A stretch of DNA of 64,000 nt from Lawsonia intracellularis PHE/MN1-00 (GTDB taxonomy: Bacteria > Desulfobacterota > Desulfovibrionia > Desulfovibrionales > Desulfovibrionaceae), in NCBI RefSeq assembly GCF_000055945.1, contig NC_008011.1, positions 558,001 to 622,000 on the forward strand, given 5' to 3'. Below the pieces are notes generated by a model. That model saw nothing but the letters and a program-made list of their open reading frames with translations. It had not been told where the DNA came from and did no database searches. Each line of letters starts with the position of its first letter. Within the stretch, counting starts at the first letter, position 1. A program made the position numbers and the translations under genes. This document shows positions 41,700 through 51,562 of the stretch, one piece after another.

Positions 41700-43946
41700 A
41701 TGGATATAGAAAAACAAATATATCATCTTACTGAACGCCTTAATTATCTAAAAGATATTTTTGCAGGGAAGCACGCTAAAGTTATTGAATTATTACAAGG
41801 CCGGCTAGCAACTTTTACCAATCGTACCAATGGAGAAACTCAACAAGACCCAAGTGCAGAAATTGGAACCCTTGAAGAGCTATTCACTTTTATGGAACAT
41901 AAGCTTGAAACAAAGCTTACCCCTATGGATAAAGTGCGTATTGTTCGTCATCCTCAACGAATTTGCCTTCATGATATTTTAGAAAATGTATATGATAACT
42001 TCACAGAAATAGCTGGTCAACAAGAACATAGTATTGATCCAAGTATGTTGATTGCACGTGCTACTATCACTCGTCGTAGGGGAAAAAAGACATATAACCA
42101 ATTTATTATGGTCATAGGTCAAGAAAAAGGGCATGGAGAAGAGTTTCGTAATGGTGGATCAGTAAAACCATGGGGTAACTCTAAGGCTTTACATTATATG
42201 AAAGTTGCAGAAACTGAAGGTATCCCAATCCATACATATGTTTTCACTCCAGGCTCATACCCCATTGAAGATACCCCAGGTGCAGCACAACAAATTGCAA
42301 AAAACCTTTATGAAATGGCAGATCTTTCTGTCCCTATTATTTCTATTATCTCTGAAGGAGGATCTGGAGGAGCAGAAGCAATTGCACTTGCTGATAAACG
42401 ACTTATGCTTTCACATGGATATTATTCTGTTATTTCTCCTGAAGGAGCTGCAGCTATTGAAGGCAAATTAAAACCAGGTGAACGTGCTACACCAGAACTT
42501 ATTGAATTTTGTGCTAATCAACTTCATATGACAGCAAAAGATAATTTATCGTTTGGCTTTATTGATGGAGTGATACAAGAGCCAGATTTAGGAGCACGAC
42601 CTCATCATTATGACTTTTTTCGAAAACTCCGCCAAGAAGTCATTCGTGCTACAGATGAAGTAGTCCTTGGTGTAAGAGGCCTTGGGTTATTCCGTAGAAT
42701 AGCTCTTAATAGGCTGGGAAAAGAGGACATTAATATAGATGAAATGTATGTAGGTTGGAATTTAAATCTCAAATCTTGTGCTCGCCTTGTTTCTAAACGT
42801 CAAAAGAAATTTATAACTTTATCAAAAAACTCATGCCTTGATCAACGTCCATTTTTTAATAAATTTCATAACTTATTAAATGACTCTATAGGAACACTTG
42901 TCTCAAAAACACGTTACTTCTTCTATACAAAATGCCAACGTAAAATTAGATTTGTCTTTGATGAAATTACTTCTGAACTCCACTTAGTTAAAAGTCGTTT
43001 AACAGCCCCACTTTGTAGAATAAGGCCTCCCAAACGTCAAATAGAAGAAGCTGTAGTTCACCAGCTAACAACTCTCTCTGATTGGGATGATACAGAATCT
43101 CGAAAGGGTAGATGGTCATATATTAGTCCACGAGCTACAGAAGATCGTTCTATCTCTTGCCCTAATGCAGCAACACATGGATGTTTTGATCTTTGGGCTC
43201 CAGATCTCTTTGGTGAATTTGCAGGAGTATGTACATCATGCGGTCATCACTTTCCTATGGAATATCAATGGGTTGCTAAAAATATTTTTGATGAAAATTC
43301 TATACGAGAATTCAATACAGAAATAGAAGCTATCAACCCGTTAAAATTTACAAAATTTGATGAAAAACTAATAGAAGCCCGTAAAAAAACAAAACTAAAA
43401 AGCGGCTGTATTACCTTTGAAGCTACTATTCATGGAATAAAAACAATTGTTGCTATTTTTGTTGGCAGTTTCAGAGGAGGTTCTGTTGGAGCTGCAGAAG
43501 GAACAAAATTTGTTAAAGCAATAAACCGTGCAACAAAAAAACGTTATCCTTTTTTAGCCTATGTACATGGAACTGCAGGGATTCGTATTCAAGAAGGAAC
43601 ACATGGTCTTGCACAAATGCCTCGTTGTACAGTAGCAGTCCGTCGCTATATCAATGCTGGAGGACTTTACATAGTTTTATATGATACAAACTCTTACGCA
43701 GGACCTGTTGCAAGTTTTCTTGGTTGTTCCCCATATCAATATGCTATTCGATCCTCAAATATTGGATTTGCAGGGAGAGGTGTCATCAAAGAAACCACAG
43801 GCATGGATATTCCTCCAGACTATCACAATGCTTATAAAGCATTAGCTCGTGGACATATCCAAGGTGTATGGGATCGACGTGAAGCACAAGCGAATCTTAA
43901 ACAACTATTACTTACTGTTGGTGGACGTAATCTTTATTATAGATAA
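41700..43946 (+). CDS. Carboxyltransferase alpha-beta fusion (AccA-AccD)
   Basis: Carries out the second half-reaction of acetyl-CoA carboxylase in one 748-residue chain. Residues about 30-330 match the alpha (AccA) half (VIGQEKGHGEEFRNGG, SEGGSGGAEAIALADKRLM, SPEGAAAI). A basic linker follows, then a zinc ribbon near residues 487-515 (CPNAATHGC ... CTSCGHH) and the beta (AccD) crotonase half (FRGGSVGAAEGTKF, GTAGIRIQEG). The first zinc pair is C-x7-C rather than C-x2-C; the second pair and the 15-residue spacing look normal. Alpha before beta is the reverse of many fused systems. I use ATG 41700, just 12 bases after the previous stop. Its two crotonase-type halves are intact. Confidence 0.88.
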   Translation: MDIEKQIYHLTERLNYLKDIFAGKHAKVIELLQGRLATFTNRTNGETQQDPSAEIGTLEELFTFMEHKLETKLTPMDKVRIVRHPQRICLHDILENVYDNFTEIAGQQEHSIDPSMLIARATITRRRGKKTYNQFIMVIGQEKGHGEEFRNGGSVKPWGNSKALHYMKVAETEGIPIHTYVFTPGSYPIEDTPGAAQQIAKNLYEMADLSVPIISIISEGGSGGAEAIALADKRLMLSHGYYSVISPEGAAAIEGKLKPGERATPELIEFCANQLHMTAKDNLSFGFIDGVIQEPDLGARPHHYDFFRKLRQEVIRATDEVVLGVRGLGLFRRIALNRLGKEDINIDEMYVGWNLNLKSCARLVSKRQKKFITLSKNSCLDQRPFFNKFHNLLNDSIGTLVSKTRYFFYTKCQRKIRFVFDEITSELHLVKSRLTAPLCRIRPPKRQIEEAVVHQLTTLSDWDDTESRKGRWSYISPRATEDRSISCPNAATHGCFDLWAPDLFGEFAGVCTSCGHHFPMEYQWVAKNIFDENSIREFNTEIEAINPLKFTKFDEKLIEARKKTKLKSGCITFEATIHGIKTIVAIFVGSFRGGSVGAAEGTKFVKAINRATKKRYPFLAYVHGTAGIRIQEGTHGLAQMPRCTVAVRRYINAGGLYIVLYDTNSYAGPVASFLGCSPYQYAIRSSNIGFAGRGVIKETTGMDIPPDYHNAYKALARGHIQGVWDRREAQANLKQLLLTVGGRNLYYR

Positions 43947-43993
43947 CATAATTATAGATAACATATTATAATCATATAGGTAACAACCCTTTT

Positions 43994-44644
43994 ATGTTGG
44001 ACATCACAACCTTACTTGAACATATTAAAAAATCTCCATATGAAGAAGTCACTATCTCTTCCCCTCATACAGGGATAGTGACATTTAATACTCTTAATAT
44101 TGGTGATAAAGTAAATGGTCCTTCTGGAACTTGGAAAGAAAAATCAGGTACCCTTTTAGCTACACTTACAAGGGAAAGAAACTCTAAACCTATTTACAGT
44201 CAACAAAAAGGATATGTTGCTACAATTCATAAAGAACTTGAAGGAACATTTGTACAAGCAAAAACACCACTTTTAGTTATCCGACACTTTCTGTCAAAAG
44301 ATGAAGTACTTCAATTGATTCTTCAGAAAGCTCTTCATATTTTTTCAGCACCAGAACGTGCAAAATATTACTTTACCCAACAAGTTGATGCAAAAATTAG
44401 AACAGCTGGTTGCAAATCCGTTATGGTATACGATGGAATGGAGCTTTTTATTGTTTCACGAATGAAAAGAGAAACCCCACTCCATTACTCTGGACCAGAA
44501 GGAATCATCTATGCTACATACTTTCAACATAATGAAAATGTAAACGTAGGAAGCCCTCTTATTGGTATTTGTCCACAAAATCAACTTCAACAAATTGAAG
44601 ATGTTATTCTGAAAGTACAAACGGAATGGCAAGAACAAGAGTAA
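43994..44644 (+). CDS. Biotinyl/lipoyl-like protein lacking the biotin lysine motif
   Basis: A 216-residue protein in the carboxylase cluster whose N-terminal half reads as a biotinyl/lipoyl barrel: TISSPHTGIVTFNTLNIGDK, then KSGTLLATLTRERNSKPIYS, then QQKGYVATIHKELEGTFVQA, and PLLVIRH. The EAMKM biotin acceptor loop is not there; the position holds TRERNSKP. A second part (about 110-216) is of unknown type, with SAPERAKYYF and a repeat-like GSPLIGICP end. It may be a structural or regulatory partner of the carboxylase, or a decoy carrier; the real carrier would be elsewhere. The ATG at 43994 is preferred; the gap to the previous gene is 47 bases. Cotranscription with its neighbours is very likely. 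Confidence 0.65.
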   Translation: MLDITTLLEHIKKSPYEEVTISSPHTGIVTFNTLNIGDKVNGPSGTWKEKSGTLLATLTRERNSKPIYSQQKGYVATIHKELEGTFVQAKTPLLVIRHFLSKDEVLQLILQKALHIFSAPERAKYYFTQQVDAKIRTAGCKSVMVYDGMELFIVSRMKRETPLHYSGPEGIIYATYFQHNENVNVGSPLIGICPQNQLQQIEDVILKVQTEWQEQE

Positions 44645-44648
44645 TGGT

Positions 44649-44993
44649 ATGGGTAAAATTCTTCAAATACGTGTTTCGGCTTGGACTTATAGGGAAGAAG
44701 ATGTTGCCATAACATGGCCTAACCTTACAGAACTTACATGGCCCACTCCACCATACCATGGAGAAAAAAGAGGGGTTTTAGAACTTGTTGACTCATTAGA
44801 AAATCAACTTTCTTTTGGAGATTGGCCTACAACAATCAAAAATACTCTTCATCAAGGGATTCAGAATCTTGTCCAAACTAAAAAAAAGTTAGAATTAGCA
44901 CTAGCAGACTGGAAACCTAAAGAAGCAAATGATCTAAGTAATATATTAGAAGATCAATTAACAGAACTTAATCAAAAAGTTTTACTTCCTTAA
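44649..44993 (+). CDS. Small cluster protein, 114 residues, function unknown
   Basis: I do not recognise it. The ATG at 44649 lies four bases after the previous stop, so it is in the carboxylase operon. The first half has conserved-looking aromatic segments (AWTYREEDVAITWPNLTEL, WPTPPYH); the second half is a helix (LVDSLENQLSFGD, then a basic heptad-like part) with an acidic end. There is no signal, membrane span or metal motif. Position and length suggest an accessory factor of the acyl-CoA carboxylase, but this is inference only. Confidence 0.6.
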   Translation: MGKILQIRVSAWTYREEDVAITWPNLTELTWPTPPYHGEKRGVLELVDSLENQLSFGDWPTTIKNTLHQGIQNLVQTKKKLELALADWKPKEANDLSNILEDQLTELNQKVLLP

Positions 44994-45030
44994 CAAAAAC
45001 ATACCATATATATATATAGGACAATAAACA

Positions 45031-45486
45031 ATGTTAAATAAAGTTATGATTATTGGAAGACTTGGAAGAGATCCAGAAATTCGGTATACTCAAACAGGAA
45101 GCCCTGTATGTAGTCTTAATATTGCAACAGATGAATCTTATACTGATCGAGATGGAAATAAAGTTGAACGGACAGAATGGCATAGAGTTTCTGTATTTCA
45201 ACGTGCAGCTGAAAATTGTGGTCAATATCTGAGTAAAGGAAGCTTAGTTTTTGTTGAAGGTAATCTTCAAACAAGAAAGTGGCAAGACCAACAAGGGCAA
45301 GATCGCTATACAACAGAGATAAAAGCTCAACGTGTTCAATTTTTAGATAGAAAAGGAGCAGACTTAGGACAAGGACTATATCAACAAGAACAACCTGTAA
45401 GTAGTACTAATACACAACAAAATGGATTTGAAGATATAAGCCCATTCCCTTCTGAAGCTAGTGGTATGGATGATGTACCTTTTTAA
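45031..45486 (+). CDS. ssb: Single-stranded DNA-binding protein
   Basis: Binds single-stranded DNA in replication and repair. The OB-fold opens with MLNKVMIIGRLGRDPEIRYT, then ATDESYTDRDGNKVERTEWH and LVFVEGNLQTRKWQD. The disordered tail is short and ends in MDDVPF, the acidic tip that recruits partner proteins. At 151 residues it is typical. Start is ATG 45031, 37 bases after the previous gene, so it could be the last gene of the carboxylase operon. A convergent glnS follows. Confidence 0.96.
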   Translation: MLNKVMIIGRLGRDPEIRYTQTGSPVCSLNIATDESYTDRDGNKVERTEWHRVSVFQRAAENCGQYLSKGSLVFVEGNLQTRKWQDQQGQDRYTTEIKAQRVQFLDRKGADLGQGLYQQEQPVSSTNTQQNGFEDISPFPSEASGMDDVPF

Positions 45487-45603
45487 TCTTACCTTCACAT
45501 TCTCTACAAATCTATAATTACGCTGTATTAGTTAGTAAAATAAGTATCCTTAAGCTAAAAAAGATAAAGCTCTATTCTAACTAGTTTTAATTCTTTACTA
45601 ATT

Positions 45604-47301
45604 TTAAGTATCTTTTTTTTCAATTTTTGCCCATGAATCTTTTAGTGTCACAGTCCTATTAAAAACAAGTCTATCTCCTTGTGTATCTGGATCTACACAA
45701 AAATATCCAACCCGCTCAAATTGAACCTTTTCTCCTGGCTTACTACCCTTTAATGAAGGCTCAACAAAACCTGTTACTATTTGTTTAGAATCAGGATTTA
45801 TAAGTTCACTAATGTGAGTTCCTTCTGAAGCTGTAGAAGGATCAGCAAGTGTAAACAGATGTTCATAAAGCCTAACTTCAACTGGTATAGAATGAGAAGC
45901 AGAAACCCAATGAATCTTTCCTTTTACTTTTTTCTTATCAGTTTTTTCAACTTCTTTTGAGTTTGGATCATATGTACAACGAAGTTCAATTACTTTACCT
46001 TCACTATCTTTGATAACTTCTGTACATGTAATATAATAAGTATATCTTAAACGTACTTCTCCTCCAGGATAAAGTCTATAAAACTTACTAGGAGGATCCT
46101 CACGAAAGTCATCTTGTTCAATATACAATTCTCGTGTAAAGGGTACTTTCCTACTACCAGGAATTGTATTATCTGAACTATATGGCATATCTATCCACTC
46201 TATTTTGTCATCAGGATAATTTTCAATAACAACCTTCAATGGATTTAACACACCCATTACACGGGGAGATGTTGCATTTAAATGCTCTCGAACACAAAAT
46301 TCTAATAAGCTATACTCAACAAGATTTTCAGACCTGGCAACACCAATACGGCTACAAAAATTTTGTATAGATTCTGGAGTATAACCCCTTCGACGTAAAC
46401 CAGAAATTGTAGGCATTCTTGGATCATCCCACCCATCAACATGTCCTTCATGGACAAGCTGAATAAGTTTACGTTTAGATAGCACATTATATGTTAATCC
46501 TAACCTAGCAAACTCTATTTGTTGAGGATGATACATATTTAGTGTGGTAAGGATCCAATCATACAACTCTCTGTTATTCTCAAACTCTAATGTACAGATA
46601 GAATGTGTAATGTTTTCAAGTGAATCTGAAATACAATGTGTAAAATCATACATAGGATATATACACCAATCATTACCTGTACGATGGTGTTCAGCATGCC
46701 TAATACGGTATAATGTAGGATCTCTCATAACAATATTAGGTGAAGACATATCAATTTTTGCTCTCAAAACATGTAAACCATCAGGAAACTCTCCGGCACG
46801 CATTCGACGGAATAAATCAAGATTTTCCTCAACACTCCGATTACGATAAGGACTTTCAATACCTGGAGTCGTAAGTGTTCCACGAGTTTCTCGAATTTCA
46901 TCAGCGGACTGACTATCTACATATGCTTTACCTAAAGAAATGAGCTGCTCTGCTAAGCTATATAATGTTTCAAAATAATCAGAAGCATAAAACTCTCTAT
47001 TTTGCCAATCACCACCAAGCCATTTTACGTCCTCACGAATAGAATCTACATACTCTACCTCTTCTTTTATAGGATTTGTATCATCAAAACGTAAATTACA
47101 TTGCCCAGAAAACTCCTTAGCAATACCAAAATTAAGACAGATAGATTTAGCATGACCAATGTGAAGATAACCATTAGGTTCAGGAGGAAATCGTGTGTGG
47201 ACACGCTTATCAAAACGTCCTGATTCTATATCTTGAATAATACGAGCACGTAAAAAATCTTTCCCTATTATAACGTTATGGGAAATATCTTCTTTCTTCA
47301 T
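45604..47301 (-). CDS. glnS: Glutaminyl-tRNA synthetase
   Basis: Charges tRNA-Gln directly. The 565-residue protein has [20 protein letters not shown] (class I HIGH), the second motif in [26 protein letters not shown], and the C-terminal beta-barrel anticodon domain ([25 protein letters not shown]). These match GlnS rather than non-discriminating GluRS. I use ATG 47301, with GGGAG upstream, over the TTG four codons earlier. The tRNA-Gln gene at 7705 is in the same window, and gltX is at the left edge. Its 3' end faces ssb. Confidence 0.95.
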   Translation of the reverse strand: MKKEDISHNVIIGKDFLRARIIQDIESGRFDKRVHTRFPPEPNGYLHIGHAKSICLNFGIAKEFSGQCNLRFDDTNPIKEEVEYVDSIREDVKWLGGDWQNREFYASDYFETLYSLAEQLISLGKAYVDSQSADEIRETRGTLTTPGIESPYRNRSVEENLDLFRRMRAGEFPDGLHVLRAKIDMSSPNIVMRDPTLYRIRHAEHHRTGNDWCIYPMYDFTHCISDSLENITHSICTLEFENNRELYDWILTTLNMYHPQQIEFARLGLTYNVLSKRKLIQLVHEGHVDGWDDPRMPTISGLRRRGYTPESIQNFCSRIGVARSENLVEYSLLEFCVREHLNATSPRVMGVLNPLKVVIENYPDDKIEWIDMPYSSDNTIPGSRKVPFTRELYIEQDDFREDPPSKFYRLYPGGEVRLRYTYYITCTEVIKDSEGKVIELRCTYDPNSKEVEKTDKKKVKGKIHWVSASHSIPVEVRLYEHLFTLADPSTASEGTHISELINPDSKQIVTGFVEPSLKGSKPGEKVQFERVGYFCVDPDTQGDRLVFNRTVTLKDSWAKIEKKDT

Positions 47302-47339
47302 GTATTCTCCCAAAAATTATTCTATCTATATTAAGTATT

Positions 47340-47717
47340 CTATTTAGTTACTGGTGGTTGAACTAAAGGCTTCATATGAGACTTTGTACTTGTAGTCTTA
47401 GGTTGTTCAGAATCTGTTAACTCCTCAGGAGATCTTTGATGCATCTTCACATTATCCATTTCCTTTTTTCCTTCTTCACTTTGCACATTTTGTTCATGTG
47501 ATTTTTGGAAACGTTCCCATTCTTCACGAGAAATTTTACCATCTTTATTTGTGTCAATTGCATCAAAAGCAACTTTTTTAAGATTTGGAAATACTGTTTG
47601 AAATTCTTCCCAAGAAATGTAGCCATCTTTATTTAGATCAATGTCATCAAAACGGCTTCCTGCCATTACAGGAGACACAAACCATACCAAAAAACATATT
47701 ACCATCCATTTCTTCAT
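47340..47717 (-). CDS. Exported EF-hand calcium-binding protein
   Basis: A 125-residue periplasmic-type protein. It starts at ATG 47717 with AAGGTGAG nearby and a signal peptide (WMVICFLVWFVSPVMAG). Two EF-hand loops follow: DLNKDGYISWEE and DTNKDGKISREE, each with D-x-(D/N)-x-D-G spacing and a terminal Glu. The C-terminal 45 residues are polar, with Pro, Ser and Thr. Calcium binding is expected from the loops; the role is not known. It is close upstream of glnS (about 40 bases) but probably a separate unit. Confidence 0.88.
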   Translation of the reverse strand: MKKWMVICFLVWFVSPVMAGSRFDDIDLNKDGYISWEEFQTVFPNLKKVAFDAIDTNKDGKISREEWERFQKSHEQNVQSEEGKKEMDNVKMHQRSPEELTDSEQPKTTSTKSHMKPLVQPPVTK

Positions 47718-47884
47718 ACTACTCACCTTATCCTCTATGTAATGCTATAGAATATAGCTAATTCTATTAATATAGGTAACTAGCTATGTAGCTATATAAC
47801 AATATATAATTAAAATAATAGATAACTCATATAAGATAGCTTATTAATAGTAAGTCCCAAAAATAAAAATCATGATATATTGAG

Positions 47885-47971
47885 ATGAAAAATCTACAAC
47901 GTACTTTATTTTTCTTTACAGTCACTTTATATGTCATTTGTAGTCTTCTTATTGTTTTCTTGCAACTATAG
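47885..47971 (+). CDS. Possible 28-residue membrane peptide
   Basis: ATG at 47885 to TAG 47969-47971 encodes a 28-residue peptide with a basic N-terminus (MKNLQR) and then a hydrophobic helix (FFFTVTLYVICSLLIVFLQL). There is no good ribosome site. It might be a small membrane protein or a chance frame. Confidence 0.2.
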   Translation: MKNLQRTLFFFTVTLYVICSLLIVFLQL

Positions 47972-47998
47972 TAAGTTGTTACTATAAGACTAATTATA

Positions 47999-49135
47999 AT
48001 GAAAATACAATATTCTTCTATATCAAAATCATCCCTTAGAAGAGTACTTCATGTTACTCCATCACTATCTTTAGGTGGTACAGAAAAAACAGCACAACTT
48101 TTTGCCACTTATTTAAATAAAAAATATTTCAATGTTGCTGTTTGGAGTCCTTCAAGCGGCCCACGTGCTGACATTCTTAAAAATGCAGGTATACCTGTTT
48201 GGATTAATATACCTCTTGAAGCTGTCTTATATCGATTTAAACCTCATATTGTTCATCTCCATCGTGCAGGATGGCCAGAACCAAAACTCATGAGAGCTTT
48301 CCGTGGAACTCACTGGTTCCATCATGGAGTAAAACTACCAAAGATTATTGAAACTAATGTATTTGGTAGACATGATCCTAGTCATTCAGGACGTATAATT
48401 GATAAAACACTATTTGTATCACATTTTTGTGCAGAACGTTTCAGTAATGCTTATAAAGAAAAAGTTCCTAGCAATCGGTACAATGTGTTATATAATCCTG
48501 TGGATGTAATGTTTATAGCAAAACATACAACTCCGCCAGAAAAAAAAAACTTTAGGAATGCTGTCATTGGTCGCTTATCAAGAGCAGATAAAGGTAAATG
48601 GTCAATATCTTTTGGCTTGCATATAATTCCAACAATTATCTCTCAAATACCAGACTTACAGTATTATATTGTTGGAGGTATACAAGAAGCATATGACTTT
48701 GTTACTACACAAAATCTTTCTAATAATATTAGTTTTTTACCTGAAATTACTACAGAACTAGAGTTAGCTAATTATCTAGATAAACTTTCTATCTTTGTCC
48801 ATGCTAATGATACAGGGGAAAGCTTTGGACTTTCCATTGCTGAAGCCATGTCTGCAGGATTACCTATTGTCACACACCCATGCCTTAATTTCAAAGATAA
48901 TGCACAAACAGAGCTTGTAGAACATGGAGTTACGGGTCTTATTGCAACTACTCCAAAAGAATATGCTGACTTTATAATCATGTTGTTAAAAAATCCAGAT
49001 ATTGCCCAACGTATGGGTATAGCCGGACAAAAAAAAGCATTCCAACTTTTTGATGTTTCCCTCCTTACTCATAAACTTGAACATATCTATCATAACCTTT
49101 GTCCACCTAACCTTGCTTGTGCTATACCTAGTTAA
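47999..49135 (+). CDS. Glycosyltransferase family 4 protein
   Basis: A 378-residue predicted GT-B glycosyltransferase using a nucleotide-sugar donor, for a lipopolysaccharide or capsule. The N-terminal domain has VLHVTPSLSLGGTEKTAQLF, the gly-rich loop of GT4 proteins, and FKPHIVHLHRAG. The C-terminal domain has GRLSRADKGKW (acceptor/donor region) and GESFGLSIAEAMSAGLPIV, the E-x7-E donor motif. It lies alone, between the EF-hand gene and the livJ promoter area. The sugar cannot be deduced. The start is ATG 47999, though no clear ribosome site is seen. Confidence 0.88.
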   Translation: MKIQYSSISKSSLRRVLHVTPSLSLGGTEKTAQLFATYLNKKYFNVAVWSPSSGPRADILKNAGIPVWINIPLEAVLYRFKPHIVHLHRAGWPEPKLMRAFRGTHWFHHGVKLPKIIETNVFGRHDPSHSGRIIDKTLFVSHFCAERFSNAYKEKVPSNRYNVLYNPVDVMFIAKHTTPPEKKNFRNAVIGRLSRADKGKWSISFGLHIIPTIISQIPDLQYYIVGGIQEAYDFVTTQNLSNNISFLPEITTELELANYLDKLSIFVHANDTGESFGLSIAEAMSAGLPIVTHPCLNFKDNAQTELVEHGVTGLIATTPKEYADFIIMLLKNPDIAQRMGIAGQKKAFQLFDVSLLTHKLEHIYHNLCPPNLACAIPS

Positions 49136-49448
49136 TATATTACACAACGTTGGTATACTTTTCTAATATATTCAACATAGTAAAAATTAATATTTAAAAA
49201 CACCCTAGTTACACAGAAAAAATCTATTTTTAACTTGCATTACTAAAAATATTTTACTATGGTCAATAATTCACAGGTTACATAGATATATTACTTATTT
49301 ATACTAAGATAACTCTCTCTAGAAATGATATATTATATACTATCTTAATAAATTACCTGTCATAACTACTATCTTTAAATAATTATACAAAACCATATGT
49401 ATAGTAGCTAATTAGACACCTTATAACTTTATGAAAAAGGCAGTAAAC
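49136..49448. other. Intergenic, 313 bases
   Basis: AT-rich spacer before livJ. The frame of livJ is open to an ATG at 49431 without a ribosome site. Promoter and regulator sites for the Liv operon should be here, but no distinct operator is seen. Confidence 0.45.
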
Positions 49449-50588
49449 ATGAAATTTGCTGTAATGTTTGGCACTATTCTTACTATTATATTGTTATATG
49501 GAGCAATCATACCTAGCCATGCATCTGAGCCAATTAAAATAGGTGTATACCTCCCACTTACTGGTCAAAATGCATATGGTGGTCAACTTGAACTAGATGG
49601 AATTAAACTTGCCCATGATCTAAACCCTGTTGTTCTTAATAGGCCTGTACAACTTTTTATTGTAGATAATAAATCAGACAAGGTTGAAGCTGCAAATGCA
49701 GTTAAACGTCTAATAGATCAAGATAAAGTGTGTGTTATTATTGGAAGTTATGGTTCTTCACTTTCTCTTGCAGGTGGAGAAGTTGCTGAACAAGCAAAAA
49801 TTCCTGTTATTGGGACTTCTTGTACAAACCCTTTAGTCACACAAGGGAAAAAATACTATTTCCGTGCATGCTTTATTGATCCTTATCAAGGCGCAGCAGT
49901 TGCAACCTATGCAACCAAAAATCTTGGAGTTAAAAAAGCAGCTACACTAACTGATGTTTCAAGTGACTACTCTGTTGGACTGACAGCTTTTTTTAAAAAA
50001 GCTTTTGTCCATCAAGGAGGAGAAATTGTTGCTAACTTAAAATATAATGCTGGAGATCAAGACTTTACAGCACAACTTATGGATCTTATAGCCAAAAAAC
50101 CTGACCTATTATTTGTACCATCTTACTTTTCTGAAGGAGCTATTATTATTAAACAAGCTAAAGAACTTGGAGCAACATTTATTTTAATGGGAGCTGATGC
50201 TATGGATAACCCTGATACATTAGAAATTGGTGGACAATCTATAAATGGTTTTCTACACACGACATTTCCATACGATATCCATATGCCACATATGAGCCAA
50301 GAAGCAACTAAGTTCACACAAGCTTGGCGAAAAACATTTCCTTATAAGGATCCTAATGTAAATTCTGCCCTTGGATATAACTGTTATAATATTGTTATAG
50401 ATGCTATTCAAAGAGCAAATTCATCAAATCCAGAAGCTATTACTCATGCCCTTGAAAATACAAAAAATTTACCCACAGCTCTTGGTATACTTACTATAAA
50501 TAAACATCATGATGCAGAAATGCCTGTTGGTATTATTCAATATCAAAATGGCAAAAGGGTATATCTTGGAGAAGTTACTGGAGAATAG
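49449..50588 (+). CDS. livJ: Branched-chain amino acid ABC transporter, substrate-binding protein
   Basis: Periplasmic binding protein that delivers leucine, isoleucine or valine (or a related amide) to LivHM. The signal peptide (AVMFGTILTIILLYGAIIP to HAS) precedes IKIGVYLPLTGQNAYGGQ, the start of the Leu-type domain. VCVIIGSYGSSLSLA, PVIGTSCTNPLVT and DFTAQLMDL match the family. I use ATG 49449, with AAGG eight bases before; ATG 49431 is in frame but without a site. At 379 residues it is of usual size. It heads the liv cluster; livH follows after 80 bases. Confidence 0.9.
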   Translation: MKFAVMFGTILTIILLYGAIIPSHASEPIKIGVYLPLTGQNAYGGQLELDGIKLAHDLNPVVLNRPVQLFIVDNKSDKVEAANAVKRLIDQDKVCVIIGSYGSSLSLAGGEVAEQAKIPVIGTSCTNPLVTQGKKYYFRACFIDPYQGAAVATYATKNLGVKKAATLTDVSSDYSVGLTAFFKKAFVHQGGEIVANLKYNAGDQDFTAQLMDLIAKKPDLLFVPSYFSEGAIIIKQAKELGATFILMGADAMDNPDTLEIGGQSINGFLHTTFPYDIHMPHMSQEATKFTQAWRKTFPYKDPNVNSALGYNCYNIVIDAIQRANSSNPEAITHALENTKNLPTALGILTINKHHDAEMPVGIIQYQNGKRVYLGEVTGE

Positions 50589-50668
50589 TAATAACAACCT
50601 AGCTAAAATAATATGCTAACCTACTACAATTATATTTTTAAATTACCATCTGTTAAGTAAGGCATAAA

Positions 50669-51562
50669 ATGATTCTGAATATATTTTTTCAACACTTTTT
50701 CAATGCACTAACTCTTGGATCGCTTTATGGCCTTATAGCCATTGGATACACAATGGTCTATGGTATATTACGTTTTATTAACTTTGCACATGGTGATCTT
50801 TTAATGCTAGGTGCTTATTGCCTTTTCTATGGAACAACACTCTTCCTCCTCCCATGGAAAATTTCTATCATTATTGCTATTTTTGGAGTAAGCCTTATTG
50901 GTATGCTTATTGATCAAGTTGCTTATAGACCTTTAAGAGATGCACCAAGAACATCTATTCTTATAAGTGCAATTGCTGTATCTTTTTTTATTGAAAGCTC
51001 TGCTGTTGTACTTTTTTCTGGGCTACCACGACCTGTGTTTCAGCCTGAATGGCTTATATCTCCTTTTTCTATTAGCAAGATAAGGATTCTTCCATTAACA
51101 CTGATTGTCCCTATTGTTAGTTTCTTTCTTGTATTAGCCTTACTTTGGATCATTTATAAAACTAAATTTGGTCTTGCTATGAGAGCAATCTCTAAAGATA
51201 TTGAAACTACAAGGTTACTTGGTGTTCCTATTAACCGTATTATAGCGCTAACATTTGCTTTAGGCTCTGCTCTTGCTGCTGCCTCAGGTATTATGTGGTC
51301 TTTACGTTATCCACAAATCAATCCATATATGGGAGTATTCCCAGGATTTAAAGCTTTTATTGCAGCAGTACTTGGTGGAATTGGGTCTATCCAAGGCGCA
51401 CTGATAGGAGGACTCTTACTTGGTTTTATTGAAATTATGACAGTTGCATTTTTACCTACACTATCAGGCTATAGAGACGCATTTGCTTTTATTATTCTTA
51501 TATTAGTGTTACTAATTAAACCAACGGGCATCTTTGGAGAATACGTAGAGGAAAAAATATGA
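50669..51562 (+). CDS. livH: Branched-chain amino acid ABC transporter permease LivH
   Basis: Inner-membrane permease of the Liv importer, 297 residues. Family features include LGSLYGLIAIGYTMVYGILR, FINFAHGDLLMLGAY, the cytoplasmic EAA-like loop (AMRAISKDIETTRLLGVPIN) and GFKAFIAAVLGGIGSIQGAL near the end. Eight or so hydrophobic segments are visible. Start is ATG 50669 with AAGG before it. It overlaps livM by four bases (ATGA-like). The partner is LivM, and the ATPases are LivG and LivF. Confidence 0.93.
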   Translation: MILNIFFQHFFNALTLGSLYGLIAIGYTMVYGILRFINFAHGDLLMLGAYCLFYGTTLFLLPWKISIIIAIFGVSLIGMLIDQVAYRPLRDAPRTSILISAIAVSFFIESSAVVLFSGLPRPVFQPEWLISPFSISKIRILPLTLIVPIVSFFLVLALLWIIYKTKFGLAMRAISKDIETTRLLGVPINRIIALTFALGSALAAASGIMWSLRYPQINPYMGVFPGFKAFIAAVLGGIGSIQGALIGGLLLGFIEIMTVAFLPTLSGYRDAFAFIILILVLLIKPTGIFGEYVEEKI

